Assembly: GCA_965222745.1 (NCBI GenBank)
Contig: CBDCUW010000005.1
Location: 1,612,001-1,676,000, forward strand
Source of the DNA: CBDCUW01 sp965222745
GTDB taxonomy: Bacteria; Planctomycetota; Planctomycetia; Pirellulales; Pirellulaceae
Length of the DNA: 64,000 bases
Direction: 5' to 3'
Each line of letters opens with the position of its first letter. Positions within the stretch are counted from its first letter, which is position 1. Below, in pieces: positions 53,233-62,418 of the stretch. Both the position numbers and the translations under genes were made by a program. The notes beneath the pieces were generated by a model, which was given only the letters and a program-made list of their open reading frames with translations, ran no database searches and had not been told where the DNA came from.

Positions 53233-54546
53233 CTACAGCGCCGAACTTGCACCGCTGATCAGCTTGATGAATTCCTCATTGCTCTCAAACCGGCTGAGTT
53301 GCTTAGTGAGCTGCTCCATCGCATCACAGGGATGCATGCTGCTGAGCGTGCGACGGAGCATCGTGACCGCTTCGTAGGTCTCTTCGTCATGAAGCAGCTC
53401 CTCGCGCCGCGTGCCGCTTTGCGAAATATCGATCGACGGCCAAACTCGACGATCGGCCAGGCGACGATCGAGCACCAGTTCCATGTTACCGGTACCTTTG
53501 AACTCCTGGAAAATCGCTTCGTCCATACGACTGTTGGTATCGACCAGGGCAGTGCCGACGACCGTCAGCGATCCACCCTCCTGGAAGGCCCGCGCGGTGG
53601 CGAACAGTTTCTTGGGAATGTCCATCGCCTTGATGTCCAAACCGCCGGTCATCGTCGCACCACCGCGACCGCTGCGACCGACCCATTTGTTGAAAGCCCG
53701 TGCCAACCTGGTGATCGAATCGAGCATCAAAAAGACATCCTGGCCCATTTCGGCCAATCGACGCGCCCGATCGACCACCAACTGGCTAAGCCGAACATGG
53801 CTTTCGACATCCATGTCCAGACTGCTGGCGACCACTTCACCGCCCAGCACGTTGCGGCGCATGTCGGTCACTTCCTCCGGACGCTCGTCGATCAGCAGCA
53901 CAATCAGTTTGACGTCCGGATGGTTTTCAGAAATGCCGCTAGCAATGTCTTGCAGCATGATCGTCTTTCCGCTTCGCGGCGGCGCGACAATCAATGCTCG
54001 TTGCCCCTTGCCCATCGGTGCCAACAAGTCGATCACGCGGTTGGTGATCGGGCGTTGGCCGCGTTCCAGCCGCAACCATTCCTCCGGGTTGATCGGCGTC
54101 AGCGCATCAAAGCTTTTGACGTCGGGATACGATTCGGGCGCCATGCCGTCGACATCCAGGATTTCGCGAACCCGCGGACCCTGCTGTCGCCTGGCTTGCT
54201 GGACCATCGCCTTGATGTGAACACCTTGGCGAAGACCAAAACGTTCGATCATCGTGCCGGGAACAAACGGATCGCTCCGTTCCCGCGCGTAGTTGTTTTC
54301 CGTACTGCGCAGGAAACCGTAACCGTTGGGGTGAAGTTCCAGAATCCCGTCACCCTCTTCCAACGGTGCGTCGCTGGGGACGTCCGCCGGTTCACGGTCA
54401 GCACCGCCTTGTTGTTGACCGCCTCCTCCGCCGCCGCCTCTGCGACGGCGCCTGACTCGCGGTTTGCCGTTGTTTCCGCCGTGCGAGGTAGCAGCGCCAC
54501 TAGCGCCGGAGCTCCGTCCGCGATTCGTCCGTTTCTTTTTCGCCAT
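53233..54546 (-). CDS. rho: Transcription termination factor Rho
   Basis: A 437-residue hexameric RNA-dependent ATPase. The N-terminal 60 residues are basic and Gly-rich (VRRRRRGGGGGGG) and probably disordered. The RNA-binding domain shows DGILELHPNGYGFLRS. The ATPase domain has Walker A APPRSGKT (residues 188-195), LIVLLIDERPEEVTDM, the Q-loop region VFLMLDSITRLARAFNK and the R-loop RSGRGGATMTGGLD. Start ATG at 54546. All catalytic motifs are present; the bicyclomycin-target region also looks normal. tRNA-Ser follows it. Confidence 0.97.
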   Translation of the reverse strand: MAKKKRTNRGRSSGASGAATSHGGNNGKPRVRRRRRGGGGGGGQQQGGADREPADVPSDAPLEEGDGILELHPNGYGFLRSTENNYARERSDPFVPGTMIERFGLRQGVHIKAMVQQARRQQGPRVREILDVDGMAPESYPDVKSFDALTPINPEEWLRLERGQRPITNRVIDLLAPMGKGQRALIVAPPRSGKTIMLQDIASGISENHPDVKLIVLLIDERPEEVTDMRRNVLGGEVVASSLDMDVESHVRLSQLVVDRARRLAEMGQDVFLMLDSITRLARAFNKWVGRSGRGGATMTGGLDIKAMDIPKKLFATARAFQEGGSLTVVGTALVDTNSRMDEAIFQEFKGTGNMELVLDRRLADRRVWPSIDISQSGTRREELLHDEETYEAVTMLRRTLSSMHPCDAMEQLTKQLSRFESNEEFIKLISGASSAL

Positions 54547-55660
54547 GTGTCATCCAGAAGCGCTGAACGCGTTTGCCAGTCTGAAGAGGTCGTGCGGTGA
54601 AAGTAGCGTTGCTCCCAATCGGCCAAAGCAAATTTGCCTGGACCAATCACGCGAAGCTCAGCAAGTCACTGCATCGGACATGCCAGAATCGTGTCAGCGA
54701 GATTGAAGAAATACCGCACCGAAAGTAAAGGAAAGGGATTCTTTGGAAGGAGCGGCGGTAAGCGCCCAATCTAAGAAACAATTTGGTTGATTTTCTTGAG
54801 GATATTCGTTGGCAACCGTCCTGGGATTCGCGCCTCGGTTGTCGCGATTCGATTGGAGCCGGGGCAGTGCTTTGCCAATCAACGGTGGGTGCCCAAGCGA
54901 TGTTGGGCTGGTGGTCTATGGAGTCGGTGGAATGCGACTTGCAAAAATGGGTTACGGAGCTCGGAGCTTCAAAAAAAACAGGTTGGGGAGCTTCAAAAAT
55001 TGGCTCGAAAAACGCTTCGGGTGGCTTCCAACGCCAATGGGAAGTGTCTTGGGGGGAGGGGCGGATTCACGACGGTCCGCTCGAAAATCCTCCCACGATT
55101 TTTTGGGTTGATCGGGCCAACCTCGATGCGGTTTTTGGCCAATGTTCTCCGGCAAAACCGAGCGTTTGCACCTGCAAAACACTCATGGAGAGGGACGCGA
55201 TCAAGCCGTCCGGGGAGAGGCATGTGATACCAAGCCGAAGCCAAGTCACACACCTTCATTACTTCGCCTGAAATATAGACTCTTCCGCATCGTTGTCAAG
55301 TGACATCCAGGCAGAGTGATGTCCTGCCACAGGAAGAAACCACCCATCGGGTGGGGAAAGGCGAGCAATCGGGGCGAGCAGTCAAAAAGACCGGGATGGG
55401 AAACAGGATCGCCGACTTGGGACAAGTCGGCCTACAAGGCTCACAAAATCTCCCCTTTCGACAAACTCACCGCAATTTGTAGATTCCGCTGAAGCTGCAG
55501 GGTCTCTGTAGTCGAAAACGATTCAACGAGCATTGCCCTCCCGATGGAGCAGGCTCGACAAACGGAACCTCGTTTGGATTCATCTTTTTCAATCACACCT
55601 GCGAACGGAAGGATCTGTTCGCTTTACCAACAAAGTCCCCGACGATAGGACTCTGGTTTG
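54547..55660. other. Large gene-free region between rho and the thioredoxin-like gene
   Basis: An 1114-base stretch with no recognisable gene. Between 54780 and 55270 several frames on both strands stay open for 75-160 codons, but the translations look like random high-GC sequence. There is a near-direct repeat of ggagcttcaaaaa (around 54965 and 54988) and a small hairpin CCACCC/GGGTGG at 55340-55354. Repeat copy D is at 55411-55435. Known structured RNAs (tmRNA, RNase P RNA) were looked for by their signature sequences and not seen. Confidence 0.5.
55411..55435. repeat. Dispersed palindromic repeat, copy D
   Basis: Single unit in inverse orientation: GCCGACTTG-gga-CAAGTCGGC followed by CTAC, in the rho/thioredoxin gap. 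A 9-bp perfect stem. Confidence 0.85.
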
Positions 55661-56842
55661 ATGCGCAAGGCAGCCCTCTCTCTGATCATCACCGCGATCG
55701 TGATGACTGTTGTTTCCACCGCCGCGGCCGAGATCCCCTGGCAAACCAACCTTCGCGCCGCCCATGCACAGGCGCAAGCCGAAGGGAAGCTGTTGCTGCT
55801 TCATTTTTACAGCGACAACTGCACTTGGTGCGAACGTCTGGAAGCAGGATCGTTCCAGGCTCCGCAGGTCGGACAGACCGTGGTCAAGGATTTCATTCCG
55901 GTCAAGGTTCATGCCAATAAGAATCCGCAGTTGACCGAGATGTTCAAGGTGACGAAGTTTCCCACCGACGTGATTGTGACCACGAAAGGAAAAACGTTGT
56001 CGCATCAGGTCAGTCCGCAACAACCCGATCGATACGTGGCGATGCTGACCGCCGCCATTCCCGCCAATACACTGCCATCGAATTTTGCGGCCCAACCACC
56101 CGCACCGCCAGCTCCGAAGCCGCAAATCCAAGCCGATACGGTTGCCGCCGTCCCCGATGCAGAACCAACTTTGCCCGGCTACGCGCAGTCGCCCGCACCG
56201 CAAATCGGGTTGCAGGCGGAAATCGAACCACCGGTGCCTGCCGAACCGACCGCTACCAGCTTGGCATCGACACCCACCGGAGGCCCGACCGGTTTTGAAC
56301 TTCCCACCGGTGTGAAAGGCCAACTGGCGAGCAGCCAATCGGAAAACTTGACACTGCAAATGCCCACGCAAGAAACGTTGCCGGCTGCCGAGCCAACCGC
56401 CACACAAGCGCTGACCCCGGCGACCGAAACCAACATTGCCGCAGCCAAAGCCGCTCCGCAACCCGAACTGGCAATGCAGGGTTTCTGCGCCGTGACCGTG
56501 ATCAACGAGAATCGCTGGGCTGACGGAAGTCCCCAGTATGGCGTGATTCACCTGGGCAAGCTGTACCTGTTCGTCAGCGAAGAGGCGATGCAGACCTTCT
56601 TGGCCGATCCGGTCCCTTACACTCCCGTGCTGAATGAAATCGACGTCGTTCGCTTTTTCGAGGAGAAAATGATTGTTCCCGGCAAGCGTGAGTGGGGTGT
56701 GAAGGATCCGATCTACAACCGAATGTTCTTCTTTGCAGACGAAGCAGCAAGAGACCACTTCGAGAATACGTACGAACGTTACACCGACGCCGCCATCAAA
56801 GTGATGGAACAGGCTGTCAAGGACGCCAATCCGGGAACCTAG
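55661..56842 (+). CDS. Exported thioredoxin-like protein with two YHS-like domains
   Basis: A 393-residue exported protein; ATG at 55661 (signal AALSLIITAIVMTVVSTAAA), with AGGA 10 bases upstream; a TTG directly before it is an alternative. Residues about 25-130 are a thioredoxin fold with the redox motif CTWC (SDNCTWCERLE). A Pro/Thr-rich linker (about 140-270) follows. The C-terminal 120 residues contain two YHS-like repeats: GFCAVTVINENRW...HLGKLYLFVSEEAMQTF and KDPIYNRMFFFADEAARDHF, without the usual metal Cys pair. Combining a CxxC thiol domain with YHS-type domains suggests metal handling or disulphide chemistry in the periplasm. Confidence 0.75.
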   Translation: MRKAALSLIITAIVMTVVSTAAAEIPWQTNLRAAHAQAQAEGKLLLLHFYSDNCTWCERLEAGSFQAPQVGQTVVKDFIPVKVHANKNPQLTEMFKVTKFPTDVIVTTKGKTLSHQVSPQQPDRYVAMLTAAIPANTLPSNFAAQPPAPPAPKPQIQADTVAAVPDAEPTLPGYAQSPAPQIGLQAEIEPPVPAEPTATSLASTPTGGPTGFELPTGVKGQLASSQSENLTLQMPTQETLPAAEPTATQALTPATETNIAAAKAAPQPELAMQGFCAVTVINENRWADGSPQYGVIHLGKLYLFVSEEAMQTFLADPVPYTPVLNEIDVVRFFEEKMIVPGKREWGVKDPIYNRMFFFADEAARDHFENTYERYTDAAIKVMEQAVKDANPGT

Positions 56843-56872
56843 TGCACTAGCAGAGAAGAAGTGCCAGCCGCT

Positions 56873-56895
56873 GCGACTTTGGAAAAGTCGCCGAC
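56873..56895. repeat. Related palindrome, copy H
   Basis: GCGACTTT-gga-AAAGTCGC then CGAC: the second hairpin type of the repeat family with a stem change, in the gap between convergent genes. Confidence 0.65.
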
Positions 56896-56899
56896 GGTC

Positions 56900-57157
56900 T
56901 TATTGGTCGGTCTGCGTTCGTTGGGCAGGGACGGCATAGCTTGGCCGCAACCCGCTAAGGATGGCCAGCCCGGCTGTCATCGAGGCCAGGGCAATCACCA
57001 TCCAGAGTCCACGGGCGGCTGGTTTGCCAAAACGTCGCGACACGGATGAGACCGTGCGAAGCTGGTAAGGCGCGTTCCACGGGCCCACGGCAATCGCCAG
57101 CGATACGGTGGCAACGATCAGGGCGATCGACCCGACAAGGGTTTCGTCATGACTCAC
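56900..57157 (-). CDS. Small two-helix membrane protein
   Basis: An 85-residue protein starting with GTG at 57157 (AGAAGGA lies about 7 bases upstream). It has two membrane segments (GSIALIVATVSLAIAVG and GLWMVIALASMTAGLAILSGL) joined by a basic loop with RRFGKPAARG. The function is not recognised. It lies 61 bases downstream of the HEAT/TPR gene on the same strand and may be co-transcribed. A longer upstream frame (to 57409) would overlap that gene and is rejected. Confidence 0.55.
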   Translation of the reverse strand: MSHDETLVGSIALIVATVSLAIAVGPWNAPYQLRTVSSVSRRFGKPAARGLWMVIALASMTAGLAILSGLRPSYAVPAQRTQTDQ

Positions 57158-57218
57158 GTTTCCATCCTTCTGATTGTGAAGTCTTCTCCACCGGCAGCAA
57201 CACAAACCAAGGCTGATC

Positions 57219-57887
57219 TCAGGCGTCGGTTTGCCGCAAACGTCTGCGTATCGCTCGAATTTGCAGCCGCGCACTCTCCACGTCGGGACAGATCTCGACA
57301 CAGCGCTGCAGGGCGCTGATCGCTCCCTCGGAATCACCAAGAAGCAATCGGCAACGGGCAAGGCCTTGCCAGGCCGGGTAGTGATAGCGGCAATGCCACA
57401 GACAGGCACTGTAAGCCGACTCGGCTTGAAAGTAGTTTTCCAGACCGTGCCAACAGATCGCGAGTTGATGATGGGCCTCGGTGTAAAGCGGTGCCTGGTC
57501 CACCAGGATCATCGTCGGTGCCAACGCAGCGGCATACTCACCGCCGTCATTCAAGTGCATCACCTGCAGCAGCTGTTGATGATGGATCGGTGCAGCATCG
57601 CGAACCAACAGGGCTCGAAACGAATCGTCAGCCGCCAAACGAACTCCTCGATCGGAATCCGCCAGCGCCCGACCCAGCGGTTCCACCGATTGCCGATCGC
57701 CCAACATCCCCAGCGCAAGGGCTGCCGCGCGACGCGTTTCAACGTCTCCTCGGCCAAGCATGGTGGACAGCGTCGCACCGCTATAAAACTCATCCACCTC
57801 CGATGCAAACCGAGGCGCATCGGCAGTGGCGAGATATCGACGGTAGGCAGCCGCAAGGCGAGTGGTCCGAACCAAGGGTGAAGTCAC
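57219..57887 (-). CDS. HEAT/TPR-repeat protein
   Basis: A 222-residue protein starting with GTG at 57887, GGAGAT a few bases before. Residues about 35-105 have HEAT-like repeats (RRAAALALGMLGDRQSVEPL, RALADSDRGVRLAADDSF). Residues about 125-210 are TPR-like (EAHHQLAICWHGLENYFQAE, AWQGLARCRLLLGDSEGAIS, ALQRCVEICPDVESARLQI). There is no signal peptide. Likely an interaction protein; partner unknown. Confidence 0.72.
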   Translation of the reverse strand: MTSPLVRTTRLAAAYRRYLATADAPRFASEVDEFYSGATLSTMLGRGDVETRRAAALALGMLGDRQSVEPLGRALADSDRGVRLAADDSFRALLVRDAAPIHHQQLLQVMHLNDGGEYAAALAPTMILVDQAPLYTEAHHQLAICWHGLENYFQAESAYSACLWHCRYHYPAWQGLARCRLLLGDSEGAISALQRCVEICPDVESARLQIRAIRRRLRQTDA

Positions 57888-58189
57888 AGTATCTCCATCT
57901 CTTAGGTGAAGTGCACACTCGGCAAGGTCATCGGATGAGCCTGATTCATCCCAACCTCGCTGGCGTGAAATCGCGCGTCGGGGACACTTCCGAGCATCCT
58001 ATGCATCTGGCGCCAAGGGGCAACCATGTTGACTCAACTTGGGGCAGCCGAATCTCGCATGTGATGTATACTGGGCGAGTCTAATTACCGGTTTGCAGGG
58101 CCACAACCAACGGTCGCTTGGCCGGCTGGTTATTCCCCCGATTCTGTCCGGTGGTATCGCTTGGCAGAGCCCGAAATCGCAGCATTCTG
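57888..58189. other. Divergent intergenic region
   Basis: A 302-base gap between the HEAT/TPR gene and the exported protein at 58190. No gene, RNA or clear promoter is recognised. Confidence 0.4.
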
Positions 58190-59293
58190 ATGGCCAAAGG
58201 CAGAACTCTTTCCCGACAAACGCCCGCCGCATGTAGTCGGTTGTTGAGGGGAAAACTTGTTTCTCTCAGCCTCGCCTGGATGTGCTGTTTTGCCGCAAAT
58301 CTCGGCGCAACCGATTTTTCCGGCAAGAGCCGTTTTTTCACTCAACTGTCCACCTCCATGACTTCGGTTCAAGACGGCAAACCGTTTCGGGAGGCGCTTT
58401 TTGACATCGCCGGGCAAGTCGACTTGAACGTCTGGCTGGACCGCAAAGTCGACCCCACTTCCCCAGTCAACGCCGGGCCAGTGGGACCGACGGTTGCCGA
58501 GGCGCTGAAAAAGATCGCCTCGCAACAGGATTGCGTGATCATGCCCATCGCCAATGTTGTCTTGATTGGGCGGCCAAACTGGGTCGATGCCACCGCAGCA
58601 GCACTGATGTCTTTCGGCACAACCAGCAACGCCACGGTCGATTTGAAATGGGAAGCGCTGACCACACCAACGCAGGCGCTGGCATTGGCCGCTGGCAAGT
58701 CGAATGCTCTGTCGCTTCCTCATGACCTGTGGCCCGCGGTCGACTTGAAAAAGATCGATCGCCCGGTTGCCGTGACGATTGTGTTGGCCCAGTTCGACTT
58801 GCGTCTTTCCTCATCTTCCGCTTTGGCGACTGTCAAAACAGAACCGGCAGGCAGCCAAGGAAAATCGACGCGTCGATATTCTTTTGGACCAGCGGGCCGA
58901 TCGATTCTTGCAGCAATGCGACAGGTGGATCGCAATAGCCGCACCAGCGTCCAAGGCAACTGGCTGGAAGCAACCGGCAGCGCCCAGGCTCATCGCGCAG
59001 CAACCCACGCGCTGCTGGATCAACAGGCCAAAGCGGCCAAGCCCAACCCAGGCGATGACAAACGCACATTCGAGCTCCGGCAAACCCAGGCTCCGGTGAA
59101 GGATCTGTTGAACTATTTTGCCAAGTCTGCTGGCAGGCGGTGCGTGATTCGCCCCGAAGCGCAAGCCGCATGTGAAACCATCATCACCATCGAGGCAAAA
59201 AACGCCACGTTGGCCGAGTTGGTCCAAAAGGTGGCGGGCAAGGCGGGCGTGGTCGCAACATGGAACGATGACGAAATCGTCGTCAGCCCGTAA
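58190..59293 (+). CDS. Exported hypothetical protein
   Basis: A 367-residue protein starting MAKGRTLSRQ at 58190, with a signal-like segment (LVSLSLAWMCCFAANLGAT). Two regions (about 60-130, LFDIAGQVDLNVWLDRKVDP, and the C-terminal 80, LLNYFAKSAGRRCVIRPEA) resemble STN/secretin-type small domains found in outer-membrane secretion proteins, but I cannot confirm this. No membrane barrel domain follows. The stop codon TAA at 59291-59293 lies inside repeat copy E. Confidence 0.6.
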   Translation: MAKGRTLSRQTPAACSRLLRGKLVSLSLAWMCCFAANLGATDFSGKSRFFTQLSTSMTSVQDGKPFREALFDIAGQVDLNVWLDRKVDPTSPVNAGPVGPTVAEALKKIASQQDCVIMPIANVVLIGRPNWVDATAAALMSFGTTSNATVDLKWEALTTPTQALALAAGKSNALSLPHDLWPAVDLKKIDRPVAVTIVLAQFDLRLSSSSALATVKTEPAGSQGKSTRRYSFGPAGRSILAAMRQVDRNSRTSVQGNWLEATGSAQAHRAATHALLDQQAKAAKPNPGDDKRTFELRQTQAPVKDLLNYFAKSAGRRCVIRPEAQAACETIITIEAKNATLAELVQKVAGKAGVVATWNDDEIVVSP

Positions 59294-59415
59294 GCCGACT
59301 TGTCCGTCGGCGACTTCTCCGAAGTCGCTACGCCCAGTGCTTCGACAGAACACTAGCCCGTTCGGAGAACAGGACGACAGACCAGGCGCGCCGACTTGGG
59401 GACAAGTCGGCCTAC
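59290..59415. repeat. MITE-like repeat, copy E (126 bp)
   Basis: Inverted ends (GTA-A-GCCGACTTG at 59290 and CAAGTCGGC-CTAC ending 59415), a second hairpin GCGACTTC-tcc-GAAGTCGC at 59310-59328, then a unique centre with cgcccagtgcttcg and cgttcggagaacagg. The same order of parts occurs in copy F at 62419. It fills the convergent gap before rsmA and provides the stop of the preceding gene. Confidence 0.85.
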
Positions 59416-59422
59416 AGTGCAT

Positions 59423-60322
59423 TCACGAGGCCACTCGGAGCGCTTCGGCTAATGCCTGGATCTGCGGCACCGACAACTGCTCGGCACGCGTCGATGAGTC
59501 GTGACCGAGTCGTTGCAGGATTTCGTCGACCGTGTCTTTTTCGATGCGGCCTTTCATCGCGCTGATGACCACGCTGCGCAAGAATTTTCGGCGATGAAAG
59601 AACAACGCTCGCACCGTTTGATGAAAATGGGGCAGGTCGGGGAATTTTTCACGCCAACTTTCCACACTATCCAATCGCAAGATCACCGAATGGACTTTGG
59701 GGCGCGGCCAAAACACTGCCGGCGGCAAGACACGCACCACTTCGGCGCGGCACAGCGATTGAATCCAAACGCTTAGCGCGCCGTAATCTTTGCTTCCTGG
59801 CGAGGCGGTCATGCGGTCACCCAGTTCTTTTTGAATGGTGACCACCATTCGTGCCGGCGGTGGCGATTCATGCAGCAGGTTGCTGATGATCGGCGTGGCC
59901 ACTTTGTAGGGAAGATTGGCCACCAACATGAACCTCGCCTGGTCACCGATGCGGCCGATCGCGTCTCGGATCTGTTCCATCAGGTCGGCGCGCAGCGAGT
60001 TCTTGTTGCGCAGCGCGTCGCCATGAACCAGCCGGACATTGGGGCGCATGGCAAGTTCTTCACTGGCCAGTCGATGCAGATTGGCGTCGATCTCCACCGT
60101 CAGCACAGCCCCAGCTTGATCGGCCAGCCGGGTGGTGAGCGAACCGACGCCGGTGCCGATTTCCAACACCACGTCGTTCTTGTTCAGTTCCGCGCTGCGG
60201 GCAATCAAATCGATCAAGTTCAAGTCGATCAAAAAGTTTTGACCGTACCGCGAGACCGGCCGCAAACCGGCTGCGGCCAGCCGCTTGGAAAGATAAGACG
60301 CGGTTTGTCGCGGTTGATTCAA
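59423..60322 (-). CDS. rsmA: 16S rRNA dimethyladenosine transferase
   Basis: A 299-residue KsgA/RsmA enzyme that dimethylates two adjacent adenosines near the 3' end of 16S rRNA. SAM-binding motifs: RYGQNFLIDLNLID, VVLEIGTGVGSLTTRLAD and VLTVEIDANL; catalytic motif VANLPYKVATP. The C-terminal helical domain and its VFWPRPKVHSVIL segment are normal. It starts with TTG at 60322, whose sequence overlaps the ribE stop (TTGA), so the two genes are translationally coupled. Confidence 0.94.
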   Translation of the reverse strand: MNQPRQTASYLSKRLAAAGLRPVSRYGQNFLIDLNLIDLIARSAELNKNDVVLEIGTGVGSLTTRLADQAGAVLTVEIDANLHRLASEELAMRPNVRLVHGDALRNKNSLRADLMEQIRDAIGRIGDQARFMLVANLPYKVATPIISNLLHESPPPARMVVTIQKELGDRMTASPGSKDYGALSVWIQSLCRAEVVRVLPPAVFWPRPKVHSVILRLDSVESWREKFPDLPHFHQTVRALFFHRRKFLRSVVISAMKGRIEKDTVDEILQRLGHDSSTRAEQLSVPQIQALAEALRVAS

Positions 60323-60987
60323 TCGTCGTCCTGGGGCTGAGCAGCGGGAGGATTCAGAGCCTTCAGTGCGGCTGCTTTCAAGTCGGAACCCTTATCGAAT
60401 TCCAGAGCGCGCTGAACGTACTTCGCCAAGATATCAGTCTCCAAGTTGACTCGATCACCCACTTTTCGCCATCCCAGCGTCGTTGCGCTCAACGTATGCG
60501 GAATGAGCGCCACGGTGAACGAGTCACGATCGGCCTTGACCACGGTCAAGGAAATCCCGTCGACGGCGATGCTTCCTTTTTCGGCCACCTGGGACGCCAG
60601 ACGGCTGGGCATTCGAAAGCGGAAGTTCGACCAAGGCGGATCGTCATGGCGAGCGATCAGCGTGCCCAGTTCATCGATGTGGCCGGTCACGTAGTGGCCA
60701 CCCAGCCGATCACCCTGGGCCAGGGCGCGTTCCAAGTTCACGCGCGAGCGTATCTTCAGGGAACCGAGATTGGTGCGAGACAACGTTTCCTCACCGGCCT
60801 CGAAATCAAAGCTGCGCTGGTCGTTGCCGATATGGACCACCGTCAAGCAGCAACCGTTGATCGCAATGCTGTCACCAATCGCCACCTCTCCCTTGTAGGA
60901 GCGGGCCTCGACCGTAAAGCGTTTTCCGGGGGGGTGATTGGCGATGCCGACCACGCGACCGATCGTTTCGACCAAACCTGTGAACAT
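60319..60987 (-). CDS. ribE: Riboflavin synthase, alpha subunit
   Basis: A 222-residue riboflavin synthase that dismutates two lumazine molecules into riboflavin. It has two lumazine-binding repeats, beginning MFTGLVETIGRVV with AINGCCLTVVHIG, and HYVTGHIDELGTLI with SIAVDGISLTVV. The C-terminal tail is Ala/Asp-rich. It is coupled to rsmA. No FMN riboswitch was recognised in the 142-base gap to enolase. Confidence 0.95.
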   Translation of the reverse strand: MFTGLVETIGRVVGIANHPPGKRFTVEARSYKGEVAIGDSIAINGCCLTVVHIGNDQRSFDFEAGEETLSRTNLGSLKIRSRVNLERALAQGDRLGGHYVTGHIDELGTLIARHDDPPWSNFRFRMPSRLASQVAEKGSIAVDGISLTVVKADRDSFTVALIPHTLSATTLGWRKVGDRVNLETDILAKYVQRALEFDKGSDLKAAALKALNPPAAQPQDDD

Positions 60988-61129
60988 GAGCAGATTGTGA
61001 AGGGAAGGGGTATCGATGCGAAAGGCCCACCTGCAATCGACGGGTGGTCACTTCTGAGTGCATTGGACAGAATGCGGGCAATCTAGACAACGCAACCAAA
61101 ACCACCAACGATGGAATCACGAGGTCCCG

Positions 61130-62407
61130 ATGACTCTGATCGAAGCCATTCACGCCCGACAAATCTTGGATAGTCGCGGCAATCCGACCGTGGAATGCGA
61201 AGTTTTGCTCAGCGACGGCGCTCACGGCCGCGCCGCCGTCCCCAGCGGGGCCAGCACCGGTGCCCACGAAGCATGGGAACTGCGAGACGGTGACAAGTCC
61301 GTTTTCATGGGAAAAGGGGTCGCCACCGCGGTCAGTAACGTCAACGAAAAAATCGCCGACGCGCTGCAGGGCATGGACGCGACCGACCAGGCCGGCATCG
61401 ATGCTGCGATGCTCGCCTTGGACGGCACCGCGAACAAGAAAAACTTGGGCGCCAACGCGATCCTGGGCGTTTCGCTGGCCACCGCCCACGCCGCCGCCGC
61501 CGCCACCGGACAACCGCTGTATCGTTACCTGGGCGGTGCGGGAGCGAGGTTGTTGCCCGCCCCGATGATGAACATCATCAACGGAGGTGAACATGCGGAC
61601 AACTCGGTCGACGTGCAAGAGTTCATGGTGATGCCGCTGGGTTTTGAACGATTCAGCGACGCGCTGCGGGCAGGGACCGAGGTTTTTCACAACCTGAAAA
61701 AAGTGCTCTCGGACAAGGGGTACAACACCGCCGTGGGCGACGAAGGCGGGTTTGCCCCCGACTTGAAAAGCAATCAGGAAGCGCTCGATGTGATCATGCA
61801 AGCGATCGACAAGGCGGGCTACTCCGCGGGCGAGCAGATCTACATCGCGCTCGATGCCGCATCCAGCGAGTTTTATGATCGCGATTCGTCCAAGTACTCG
61901 ATCGATGGAAAACAATTGTCGGGCGACGAAATGGTCGATTTCCTGGCAGGCTGGTGTGACCAGTACCCGATTTGCAGCATCGAAGATGGTTGCGACGAAG
62001 ACGATTGGGAAACGTGGAAAAAACTGACCGACAAAATCGGCGACCGCGTCCAGCTGGTTGGCGATGACCTGTTCGTGACCAACGTCGAACGGTTGCAACG
62101 AGGGATCGACGAGGGAATCGCCAACAGTATTCTGATCAAGGTCAACCAGATCGGAACGCTGACCGAGACGATTGATTCGATCCAGCTGGCAGCCCGAAAC
62201 AACTACACGGCCGTGACCAGCCATCGAAGCGGCGAAACCGAAGACGCCACGATCGCCGATCTGGCAGTCGCCATGTCGACCGGCCAGATCAAGACCGGTT
62301 CGGCCAGCCGCAGCGATCGAATGGCGAAGTACAACCAGTTGCTGCGAATCGAAGAGATGTTGGGCGATACAGCGCTCTACGGCGGCCCCCTGTTCCGCGG
62401 AAAATAA
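61130..62407 (+). CDS. eno: Enolase (phosphopyruvate hydratase)
   Basis: A 425-residue glycolytic enzyme converting 2-phosphoglycerate to phosphoenolpyruvate. Start MTLIEAIHARQILDSRGNPTVE at 61130, with gaggt at 61121. Signatures: the substrate loop VPSGASTGAHEAWELRDGD, MMNIINGGEHADNSVDVQEFMV, the catalytic region VGDEGGFAPDL, metal sites around SIEDGCDEDDW and LVGDDLFVTN, and the C-terminal ILIKVNQIGTLTET with the SHRSGETEDATIADLAV signature. Full length, no odd features. Confidence 0.97.
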   Translation: MTLIEAIHARQILDSRGNPTVECEVLLSDGAHGRAAVPSGASTGAHEAWELRDGDKSVFMGKGVATAVSNVNEKIADALQGMDATDQAGIDAAMLALDGTANKKNLGANAILGVSLATAHAAAAATGQPLYRYLGGAGARLLPAPMMNIINGGEHADNSVDVQEFMVMPLGFERFSDALRAGTEVFHNLKKVLSDKGYNTAVGDEGGFAPDLKSNQEALDVIMQAIDKAGYSAGEQIYIALDAASSEFYDRDSSKYSIDGKQLSGDEMVDFLAGWCDQYPICSIEDGCDEDDWETWKKLTDKIGDRVQLVGDDLFVTNVERLQRGIDEGIANSILIKVNQIGTLTETIDSIQLAARNNYTAVTSHRSGETEDATIADLAVAMSTGQIKTGSASRSDRMAKYNQLLRIEEMLGDTALYGGPLFRGK

Positions 62408-62418
62408 GGCCGAATCAA

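Noticed and set aside
52938..53258. 106-residue frame across the tRNA-Ser region
   Set aside because: It translates the complement of the tRNA (GGHGTRTR-type text), a well-known artefact.
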